From contig JAZSFP010000006.1 of assembly GCA_045532295.1 (NCBI GenBank), positions 1 to 28,034 of the forward strand: a DNA stretch of 28,034 nucleotides, given 5' to 3'. This document shows positions 1-6,485 of the stretch, in pieces. The translations under genes and the position numbers were made by a program. Under the pieces are notes generated by a model that worked only from the letters and a program-made list of their open reading frames with translations, was not told the origin of the DNA and ran no database searches. Every line of letters starts with the position of its first letter. The stretch's first letter is position 1. The DNA is from UBA10677 sp045532295 (lineage in GTDB: Bacteria; Bacillota; Clostridia; Christensenellales; Pumilibacteraceae).

Positions 1-140
1 CCGAGCGACAGCGAGAAGACACTCCCGTTTGCAACGGGCGAGCGGAGCGAGAAGACGCCCCCACTCGCAGTGGGTTGCTCGTTTCTTACTCGTTTATAGC
101 CGAGCGAAAGCGAGAACACGCCCCCACTCGCAGTGGGGGT
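1..140. repeat. Three tandem copies of a dispersed mirror-plus-hairpin repeat (family R1)
   Basis: Each copy is a short (C)CGAGCG..AGCGAGAA block followed about 5 bases later by a GC-rich hairpin with a 3-base loop. The hairpins are CCCGTT-TGC-AACGGG (24-38), CCCACT-CGC-AGTGGG (60-74) and CCCCCACT-CGC-AGTGGGGG (121-139). The block GAGCGAAAGCGAG (third copy, from about 103) reads the same forwards and backwards on one strand, a mirror repeat. Related copies lie near 5070, 17574, 23535 and 23709. The first copy may continue upstream of the window. No reading frame of note crosses the stretch. Confidence 0.8.
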
Positions 141-161
141 GTAACAAAAAATAAAATAAAC

Positions 162-205
162 CGCTACGGAGGGGGTAACTCTTCGTAGCGAAACCCGAAA
201 GGGTT
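162..205 (+). promoter_or_regulatory. Two adjacent hairpins in the leader before oppB
   Basis: CGCTACG (162-168) pairs with CGTAGCG (184-190), and AACCC-GAAA-GGGTT (192-205) forms a second stem with a GNRA-type tetraloop. They end 22 bases before the oppB start, just ahead of its GGAG. There is an A-run but no T-run after them, so they are not a typical terminator. In many importer operons such stems sit between the binding-protein gene and the permease genes and affect transcript ends or stability; that role here is inference because the upstream gene is outside the window. Confidence 0.55.
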
Positions 206-227
206 AAAAACAAATCGGAGAAAATCA

Positions 228-1241
228 ATGGGTAATTTTACTAACGTTCTAAAATATGTAATACAGCGACTTTTATTGTCGGCGCTAATTATCTTTGGCG
301 TATCCTTTATTATGTATCTACTCATACGCCTTATGCCGTTGAGTTATTTTGACCAACAATTCGCGCCCCAACTTAGTTCGGGCGTAATGACGGAAGAAGA
401 CCTTCAACATATCAAGGAACTTTACGGTCTTGCAGACAACAGTTTCTTTGGTATTTTGGGCGGATACTTTGGATGGCTTGGCGGAGTATTCCAAGGCGAC
501 CTTGGAGTAAGTTTCCAACACGGACAAAAAGTAGAGGCAATAATCGTAGAAAATATGGGCATATCCTTCTGGATTTCCTTTATTTCGCTTATTCTTCAAA
601 TGCTTATCGCAATTCCCCTTGGAATTAAATGCGCGTGCAACCAGTACGGCAAGTTCGACTATACCGTAACGGTGCTGTGTATGATAGGTATGGCTTTCCC
701 CTCCTTCTTCTTCGGTAACCTACTAATTAAATGGTTTGCCGTAGACCTTGGCTGGTTCCCATCCTCTGGTCTTGCGTCAGGACTTGCGCCTACTGCAAGT
801 TGGTGGGAGCGACTGCTTGATATGGGCTGGCACTTAATTCTACCTATGATAGTACTCGTAGTACTGTCAATCGGCGGACTTATGCGCTACACGAGAACGA
901 ACACGCTTGAAGTTCTCAACGCAGACTATATCCGTACCGCTCGCGCTAAGGGACTTTCGGAAAACGCCGTAATCTACAAGCACGCTTTCCGCAACACGCT
1001 TATTCCCCTCGTAACGCAACTTGCGTTCACGCTCCCCGGACTTTTCGGTGGCGCAATGATAACCGAGACGGTATTCGATATCCCGGGAATAGGACAGATT
1101 GCGTATCAAGCGCTTAAAGTGGGCGATATCCCGCTTGCAATGGGCTACAATATGTTCATCGCAATCCTTACCGTAATAGGCATACTTCTTGCGGACATTA
1201 TGTACGCAGTAGTTGACCCGCGCGTAAAACTTGGAGGTTAA
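228..1241 (+). CDS. oppB: Dipeptide/oligopeptide ABC transporter permease OppB/DppB
   Basis: Inner-membrane permease subunit of a peptide importer (BPD_transp_1 family), pairing with the OppC-type permease encoded next. The protein has 337 residues, usual for the family, with an N-terminal span at about 11-33 and further hydrophobic segments near 112-135, 145-170, 200-220, 262-285 and 305-328. The cytoplasmic EAA loop that docks to the ATPases is seen as DYIRTARAKGL (233-243), followed by the family-typical ETVFDIPGIG (280-289) and the C-terminal DPRVKLGG. The start is ATG with GGAG at 217-220, seven bases upstream. It is the first permease gene of a five-gene run. The binding protein (OppA-like) is missing from the window and is expected upstream. 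Whether the substrate is dipeptides, oligopeptides or nickel-type ligands cannot be told from this subunit. Confidence 0.95.
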   Translation: MGNFTNVLKYVIQRLLLSALIIFGVSFIMYLLIRLMPLSYFDQQFAPQLSSGVMTEEDLQHIKELYGLADNSFFGILGGYFGWLGGVFQGDLGVSFQHGQKVEAIIVENMGISFWISFISLILQMLIAIPLGIKCACNQYGKFDYTVTVLCMIGMAFPSFFFGNLLIKWFAVDLGWFPSSGLASGLAPTASWWERLLDMGWHLILPMIVLVVLSIGGLMRYTRTNTLEVLNADYIRTARAKGLSENAVIYKHAFRNTLIPLVTQLAFTLPGLFGGAMITETVFDIPGIGQIAYQALKVGDIPLAMGYNMFIAILTVIGILLADIMYAVVDPRVKLGG

Positions 1242-1245
1242 TACA

Positions 1246-2349
1246 ATGGAAGAGAACAAGAATACAACCCCCGAAATTATAGAAGAAAACACCGAAACGA
1301 CGGCGGGAGTAGAGGTAACGGAGGACGAACTCCACGGCGAAAACCTCAACGAACGCGCAAAAGTCCTCTCGCCTATGGCGACGGTAATGAAACGCTTTTT
1401 CCGTTCTAAACTCTCCGTTATCGGTCTCGTAACGCTTATCGTCCTTTTCATTTTCTCGTTCGTAGGTCCTATTTTCTCGCCTTGGGCAGAGAACGAAGGG
1501 ACTGCGCTCGATAAAAAACCTGAAAATATCCTTCCCCAGTACACCTATTCAATGATTAAGTATACCGATAGTGAAGGCGAGGCGGTTCAAGCGCTCGATA
1601 TCACCATCACCACCCCCACTAAAAACGTCCTTGGCGAAATCACGGGCGAACACTGGATGGGCACGGACGATAGCGGATACGACGTTTTCACCCGTCTTAT
1701 GTACGGTGGACGAGTATCGCTTACCATAGGTTTCGTCGTAGTAATCCTCGAAACGATTATCGGCGTAGTGCTTGGCGGTCTTGCAGGATATTTTGGAAAG
1801 TGGGTCGACCAAGTAATAATGAGAATAGTGGACGTGCTTGCGTGTATTCCGCAAATCCCCATAATGTTGATACTGTCCGCAGTATTCGACTCAATGGGCT
1901 TGGGCGATAGCATACTAAAACTGTACTTTATGATGGTCGTGCTAACCCTCCTTGGTTGGACGGGAACGGCAAGACTTGTCCGCGGACAAATTCTCTCGCT
2001 AAGAGAACAAGAATTTATGCTCGCGGCGAAATGCTCGGGATTAAGCACGAGTTCAAAAATCTTCAAGCACTTACTTCCCAACGTTATCCCCCAACTAATC
2101 GTATCAATGACGCTCGGTCTTGGTAGCATAATTTTGACGGAGGCAACTCTCGGCTATCTCGGTATCGGCGCGCCCCTCAATACTCCCACTTGGGGAAATA
2201 TGATAAACGACGCTGCAAACGCGCAGTTTAGAAACTACTATCCTAACCTTTGGCTTGGTTCGGGCGTGTGCATAACGCTTGCAATCCTCGCGTTCAACTT
2301 CGTAGGCGACGGACTTCGTGACGCGTTCGACCCCAAAATGAAGAGGTAA
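1246..2349 (+). CDS. oppC: Dipeptide/oligopeptide ABC transporter permease OppC/DppC
   Basis: Second permease of the peptide importer, 367 residues from this start. An upstream in-frame TTG at 1231 is possible, but it overlaps the GGAGGT ribosome binding site at 1233-1238, which sits seven bases before the ATG at 1246, so the ATG is chosen. The first 45 residues are acidic and unlike the short N-terminus of classical OppC. Spans are seen at about 57-75, 158-182, 200-218, 227-242 and near the C-terminus. The OppC N-terminal signature HWMGTDDSGYDVFTRL (136-151) and an EAA loop around EFMLAAKCSGLS (256-267) are present. It ends DAFDPKMKR, as in the family. It lies 4 bases downstream of oppB and 4 bases before oppD, in one transcription unit. 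Confidence 0.94.
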   Translation: MEENKNTTPEIIEENTETTAGVEVTEDELHGENLNERAKVLSPMATVMKRFFRSKLSVIGLVTLIVLFIFSFVGPIFSPWAENEGTALDKKPENILPQYTYSMIKYTDSEGEAVQALDITITTPTKNVLGEITGEHWMGTDDSGYDVFTRLMYGGRVSLTIGFVVVILETIIGVVLGGLAGYFGKWVDQVIMRIVDVLACIPQIPIMLILSAVFDSMGLGDSILKLYFMMVVLTLLGWTGTARLVRGQILSLREQEFMLAAKCSGLSTSSKIFKHLLPNVIPQLIVSMTLGLGSIILTEATLGYLGIGAPLNTPTWGNMINDAANAQFRNYYPNLWLGSGVCITLAILAFNFVGDGLRDAFDPKMKR

Positions 2350-2353
2350 TATT

Positions 2354-3649
2354 ATGGCAGACAAACAAGACAAGAAAAAGCATTATATATCGCGCGACGA
2401 GTCTCGCCGTATAGCCAAGGAAAACTCCAAGGCAATCGCTTACTACGAGAAACGAAAGAAGAGAAAGGTAAGCGTTGACGAGTACACCACGACGATGAAA
2501 GACGATAGAAATATCGTTGAGTTCGACGACCTTCATACATACTTCTTCTCGGACGCAGGAACGGTAAAAGCCGTAAACGGTGTAACTTTTTCCATACCTG
2601 CAGGCTCAACCGTAGGCGTAGTAGGCGAGAGTGGTTGCGGTAAAAGCGTAACCTCGTTATCCCTTATGCAACTCGTTCAAGCGCCGTCTGGACAAATCGT
2701 AAGCGGTTCAATTCGTTTCCGCTCGGAAATGTTCAAGCGCGACGCTAAGGGCAAGAAAATTCCCATTTATGAAAGAGCGGTCGACCAAGACGGTAACGAT
2801 TATATCCTTCTTGACGAGAAGAAAAGACCTATAATAAAGAAGAATGCGCTTGGCGGAAATATGTACGAAATGGAAGAGAGGGTAGTCGACATAGCGAAAA
2901 TGCCTACCGACGCCGTTCGTCAAATCCGCGGTAGAGAAATCTCGATGATTTTCCAAGAGCCTATGACTTCGCTCAATCCCGTGTTTACTATCGGATATCA
3001 ACTTGACGAAGTAGGTCTTCTCCATATCGAAGGTATCTCAAAGCAAGCGGTAAAAGAGAGAAGTATCGAAATGCTCAAACTCGTAGGCATTGCCGACCCT
3101 GAGGGCGTTTACAAAAAATACCCCCACGAACTTTCGGGCGGTATGCGTCAGCGCGTTATGATAGCGATTGCGCTCCTTTGCAACCCCAAACTCATCGTTG
3201 CAGACGAGCCTACTACCGCGCTCGACGTAACTATTCAAGCGCAAATTCTCGACCTTCTCCGCGAAATCAAGCACAAGATTAACGGCTCGATTATGCTCAT
3301 TACCCACGACCTCGGTGTCGTTGCGGAAATGGCGGACTACGTAGTAGTAATGTACGCAGGTAAAGTAATCGAAATGGGAACTGCGGAAGACATCTTCGAC
3401 AATCCCCTTCATCCGTATACTATCGGACTTCAAAAGAGCAAGCCCACCGTTGAGCAGGAAACGGACGAACTTTACTGTATCCCCGGTTTCGTTCCTAACC
3501 CCATCAATATGCCCAACTACTGTTACTTCCGCGACCGTTGCGAGAAGTGTACGAAAAAATGCTCGGGCGAATACCCCGGCTTTATCCAAGTAACCCCCAC
3601 GCATAGCGTTTCTTGCTATCTGTACGAAAAGGAGGATATAACTAAATGA
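2354..3649 (+). CDS. oppD: Oligopeptide ABC transporter ATPase OppD/DppD with an insertion
   Basis: ATP-hydrolysing subunit of the importer, acting at the cytoplasmic face on OppB/OppC. Walker A GESGCGKS (91-98), Q-loop Q201 in IFQEPMTSLNP, signature LSGGM (260-264), Walker B LIVADEP (280-286) and switch His318 are intact. The C-terminal oligopeptide domain carries cysteines 375, 390, 396, 399, 403 and 421; in this family such a cluster can bind a 4Fe-4S centre. Two oddities: a lysine/arginine-rich N-terminal tail of about 50 residues before the ABC core, and about 55 extra residues (around 126-182) between Walker A and the Q-loop, where usual OppD has only a short linker. At 431 residues it is roughly 100 longer than typical. 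It overlaps oppF by ATGA (3646-3649), implying coupled translation. Confidence 0.94.
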   Translation: MADKQDKKKHYISRDESRRIAKENSKAIAYYEKRKKRKVSVDEYTTTMKDDRNIVEFDDLHTYFFSDAGTVKAVNGVTFSIPAGSTVGVVGESGCGKSVTSLSLMQLVQAPSGQIVSGSIRFRSEMFKRDAKGKKIPIYERAVDQDGNDYILLDEKKRPIIKKNALGGNMYEMEERVVDIAKMPTDAVRQIRGREISMIFQEPMTSLNPVFTIGYQLDEVGLLHIEGISKQAVKERSIEMLKLVGIADPEGVYKKYPHELSGGMRQRVMIAIALLCNPKLIVADEPTTALDVTIQAQILDLLREIKHKINGSIMLITHDLGVVAEMADYVVVMYAGKVIEMGTAEDIFDNPLHPYTIGLQKSKPTVEQETDELYCIPGFVPNPINMPNYCYFRDRCEKCTKKCSGEYPGFIQVTPTHSVSCYLYEKEDITK

Positions 3650-4716
3650 GCGAAGTAGTAAACAACAACGAAATCCTTCTCGACGTGCAAAATTTAAGCA
3701 AGTACTTCGTAGTAGGCACGAACTTTTGGGGCAAGCCCAACCTCTTTCTTAAAGCGGTAGATGGCGTTTCCTTTAAGTTAAAGAAAGGCACGACGCTTGG
3801 TATCGTAGGCGAAAGCGGTTGCGGAAAATCCACTATGGGAAGATCAATTCTTCGCCTCTACGACGATATTACCGGCGGAAAAATCTACTTTAAGGGACAG
3901 GAAATCACCTCGCTTAAAAACCGCGAGTTCGATAAACTCCGTCCTAATATGCAAATGATTTTCCAAGACCCCTACGCCTCCCTTTCGCCCCGTCTTACCG
4001 TAGGCGAAATCATAGGCGAAAGCGCGCTCCAGCACGGCATAACTGACAAAGAGCATTACCACGAATACGTTCTCTCGGTAATGAAAATGTGCGGTCTTCA
4101 GCCCCATTACTTCGAGCGTTACCCACACGAATTCTCCGGCGGACAGCGTCAAAGAATATGTATCGCGCGTGCGCTCGCCCTTAAACCCGAACTCGTAATT
4201 TGCGACGAGCCCGTTTCCGCGCTCGACGTGTCAATCCAAGCGCAAATCATCAATATGCTTATTGACCTTCGTAAAACGCTCGGACTTACCTACGTATTCA
4301 TCTCGCACGATCTGTCGGTAGTAAAGCACATCTCCGACGAAGTAGGCGTAATGTATCTTGGAAGTTTAGTCGAGTACGGCACTAAAGAACGCATCTTCAA
4401 TAACACCCTTCATCCCTATACCAAAGCGCTTTTCTCCGCAGTACCCGTGCCCAACCCTCACGTAAAAATGAACAGAGTGGTACTCAAAGGCGATATTCCT
4501 TCGCCCGTAAATCCACCCAAGGGCTGTAAATTCCATACCCGTTGCGATAAATGTATGGAAATCTGCGAAAAAGTCCGCCCTCCCTATCACGAAGTAGAGG
4601 AAGGACACTTCTGCGCTTGTCACCTCTACAACACCGAAGAGCAAACCGCTCTAATGCTTGACGAGGCTAAGAGAATAGAAGAGGAAGAGTTAGAAAAACA
4701 GAAAAAGGAGAAGTAA
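3646..4716 (+). CDS. oppF: Oligopeptide ABC transporter ATPase OppF/DppF
   Basis: Second ATPase of the peptide importer, forming the heterodimer with OppD. The 356-residue protein shows Walker A GESGCGKS (55-62), Q107 in IFQDPYASLSPR, signature FSGGQ (163-167), Walker B with DEP (187-189), D-loop SALD and switch His221. The C-terminal oligopeptide domain has cysteines at 294, 300, 303, 307, 323 and 325, again a possible Fe-S site. The tail (from about 335) is a charged Glu/Lys-rich helix. The start ATG overlaps the oppD stop and is preceded by AAGGAGG in the oppD coding end. Its TAA overlaps the next start as TAATG. Confidence 0.95.
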   Translation: MSEVVNNNEILLDVQNLSKYFVVGTNFWGKPNLFLKAVDGVSFKLKKGTTLGIVGESGCGKSTMGRSILRLYDDITGGKIYFKGQEITSLKNREFDKLRPNMQMIFQDPYASLSPRLTVGEIIGESALQHGITDKEHYHEYVLSVMKMCGLQPHYFERYPHEFSGGQRQRICIARALALKPELVICDEPVSALDVSIQAQIINMLIDLRKTLGLTYVFISHDLSVVKHISDEVGVMYLGSLVEYGTKERIFNNTLHPYTKALFSAVPVPNPHVKMNRVVLKGDIPSPVNPPKGCKFHTRCDKCMEICEKVRPPYHEVEEGHFCACHLYNTEEQTALMLDEAKRIEEEELEKQKKEK

Positions 4717-4976
4717 TGGCACAAAACGACGACAAACGAAAAGACGACGAACTTGATACCGAAACTACCTTCGCCGATATGAATATTGACGGTTTTAGTT
4801 GGTACGACCCCTCCAAAAAGAAAAAGGGAAGTAAAGGTAACGGCAAAATCAAGTTGTCCAGCAAGGAATACTGGAGTATGGTCAAAGGCGCTTTCCTTGC
4901 TATGCTCCCCGTTTTTGCAATCGTTATAGTGGCGTTTTTGCTTGTGTGGTTGTTGTCATACCTCTGGTTAATCTAA
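4716..4976 (+). CDS. Small single-span membrane protein at the end of the opp operon
   Basis: An 86-residue protein of unknown function. Residues 1-32 are acidic and hydrophilic, 34-51 are lysine-rich, and 57-84 form one strongly hydrophobic span, so an N-in orientation is likely. The start overlaps the oppF stop (TAATG) and has AAAGGAG just upstream, so it is translated with the transporter. That placement suggests an accessory or stabilising subunit of the importer, which is inference. Residues 11-32 (ending in FSWYDP) are encoded by 67 bases repeated exactly 1.65 kb downstream (6392-6458). Clean ribosome binding site, coupling and a coherent membrane topology support a real gene. Confidence 0.8.
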   Translation: MAQNDDKRKDDELDTETTFADMNIDGFSWYDPSKKKKGSKGNGKIKLSSKEYWSMVKGAFLAMLPVFAIVIVAFLLVWLLSYLWLI

Positions 4977-4989
4977 ACGCAAAATCTGC

Positions 4990-5163
4990 GTCGCAATATT
5001 TCCCAACCTCGTCCTTGTACGCTCCCTCGATTGTTGTTCGTCTTGCTCGCAGTTTAGTCGTAGACCAAGCCGAGCGGAGCGAGAAAACGCCCCCACGCTA
5101 GTGGGTCACACGCTTTGCGTGTGTCTTTCTGGAACGAGCCGTAGGCGAAGTGATAGAAACTCC
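4990..5163. repeat. Composite dispersed repeat (R4-R1-R2 order)
   Basis: This fills most of the 214-base gap after the opp operon. From left to right: an R4-like stretch with TCCTTGTACGCTCCCTC (5009-5025) and a nearby TTCGTCTT; TAGACCAAGCCGAGCG (5061-5076); the R1 hairpin CCCAC-GCTA-GTGGG (5092-5105); a second hairpin CACACGC-TTT-GCGTGTG (5107-5123); and an R2 stretch starting GTGTCTTTCTGGA (5119) and ending ATAGAAACTCC (5153-5163). The same order recurs at 23438-23674. The CACACGC hairpin is followed by TCTTTCT and could weakly terminate the opp transcript. No promoter with clear -35 and -10 boxes was seen before the next gene. Confidence 0.7.
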
Positions 5164-5190
5164 GACCTTTTAATTTAAGGAGGTAGTACT

Positions 5191-6285
5191 ATGAAAAAGC
5201 AAAGTCTGTATTTTGTAGCAATCTTAATAATCGTTATAAGCGGAGTATTCCTTGTCGGTTGCGATATAGGAACGATTATCCCTGAACTGCCCGATTATAA
5301 CGCCGACGTGCAAGTAGTTTTGCCCGAAGACATTGATACCGAGCATTTTGCCGTAGAAGAAGACACTACTTATTATACTTCCCCGGGATTTTACTTATCT
5401 TTAGAGGTAAACGGTGAGTTTATGGTTATGAACTACTTCTCGATTGAGGGGGATAAGCGCGTTTACGATAACTTATATCTTTACGAAGACGATTATTTTT
5501 ATATCGTTACGGACGACTATAAGGATTTATATGCGTCGCTTGGCGATAGCGCGGATTTAGAGTACGCCGAAGAAGAAAAAGAACAAGGCTACGATATCCA
5601 AATTAACGTCAAAAAAGCGGGAATTTATAAACTTACCTTTGACGTTAAAACGCTCAAATTCGATATGGAATACAAATCGGAAATAACTACGCCCGTGTAT
5701 TACACCATAAAGAATTGTAGTATTTACAGCGTGGCGACGAGTTGGGTTGAAATGAGCGTAAACCCCGATAATAACGACGAGTTCGTTATTAACAATTTTA
5801 GCGTAGAGCCCGGTAAAATAATCGGTTTTTACAATAATCTGCACGTAAGCAATTATAAAGTAACGCTGGACGAGAGCGTGAATAACAAACTTGCGTCAGT
5901 GAGGAAAACGATCGTTACCGTAAACGTAGGCGGTAATTACGATATCTATATAAATAGAAAAACCTACGTCGTTCGTATGGAACTCCTTAATCCTGAAACT
6001 GCTACTTACGGTTGCGTTTACTACGACGGCGCGGATTTTATTACACTCCAGCCTTACGATATTGCCGTTCCCTACGTATTCCACTATCAAATAACGGTAG
6101 ATAAATACGATAGTTTACCCAAATTCCACTCTGAAAAATATCAAACCTACGATTTAACGGTCGTGGATACAGCGAATATTTTAATGGGTAGTGGAAGTAA
6201 CAAGTATTTTAAGCAAGCGGGAACATACGATTTAATTATCAACCTAAAGACTTTTGAAATCACGGCAGAAATATTGCCAGAATAA
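5191..6285 (+). CDS. Lipoprotein with three tandem beta-rich modules
   Basis: A 364-residue predicted lipoprotein. Residues 5-20 are a hydrophobic signal core and LVGC (21-24) is a lipobox, so Cys24 should be lipidated and the protein held on the outer face of the membrane. The rest contains three modules of about 100 residues, each closing with the same pattern: AGIYKLTFDVKTLKFDME (143-160), GGNYDIYINRKTYVVRME (247-264) and AGTYDLIINLKTFEITAE (343-360). This closing pattern resembles the G-x-Y strand turns of SusE/SusF-type glycan-binding modules, a resemblance noted by eye only. The ribosome binding site AAGGAGGT is strong. The gene looks more AT-rich in codon choice than the opp genes. A glycan-binding role is a guess. 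Confidence 0.8.
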   Translation: MKKQSLYFVAILIIVISGVFLVGCDIGTIIPELPDYNADVQVVLPEDIDTEHFAVEEDTTYYTSPGFYLSLEVNGEFMVMNYFSIEGDKRVYDNLYLYEDDYFYIVTDDYKDLYASLGDSADLEYAEEEKEQGYDIQINVKKAGIYKLTFDVKTLKFDMEYKSEITTPVYYTIKNCSIYSVATSWVEMSVNPDNNDEFVINNFSVEPGKIIGFYNNLHVSNYKVTLDESVNNKLASVRKTIVTVNVGGNYDIYINRKTYVVRMELLNPETATYGCVYYDGADFITLQPYDIAVPYVFHYQITVDKYDSLPKFHSEKYQTYDLTVVDTANILMGSGSNKYFKQAGTYDLIINLKTFEITAEILPE

Positions 6286-6291
6286 AAAAAT

Positions 6292-6317
6292 GACACCGAC
6301 TATTCGGTGTCTTTTTT
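6292..6317. terminator. Bidirectional intrinsic terminator between convergent genes
   Basis: GACACCGA (6292-6299) pairs perfectly with TCGGTGTC (6304-6311) over a 4-base loop, followed by six T on the plus strand and preceded by seven A, which gives a T-run for the minus strand. It lies just after the lipoprotein stop and can also end the minus-strand rhamnosidase transcript. Confidence 0.9.
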
Positions 6318-6391
6318 ATTCGTTGTTTGCTTGGCATTTTTTCATTTTTTGCCAGTTTATAAAGCCGTATATATCGTTAAAAAGGAAAGAT

Positions 6392-6458
6392 GACGAACTT
6401 GATACCGAAACTACCTTCGCCGATATGAATATTGACGGTTTTAGTTGGTACGACCCCT
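6392..6458 (+). pseudogene. Exact 67-bp fragment copy of the opp-linked small membrane-protein gene
   Basis: Bases 6392-6458 are identical to 4746-4812, which encode residues 11-32 of the 86-residue membrane protein. Both edges are sharp: upstream only scattered matches remain, and downstream the sequence differs at once. The copy has no ribosome binding site and lacks the start and the membrane span. It happens to be open in a frame running from 6254 to 6514, but that frame begins inside the lipoprotein gene and crosses the terminator, so it is not called as a gene. Identity at third codon positions implies a recent copy or gene conversion. The remaining bases of 6318-6485 are AT-rich with nothing else supported. 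Confidence 0.85.
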
Positions 6459-6485
6459 TGTCTATTATATTGCCTTGTTGCTACA

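Noticed and set aside
1231..1245. TTG start giving oppC five extra residues
   Set aside because: The TTG overlaps the GGAGGT ribosome binding site that serves the ATG at 1246.
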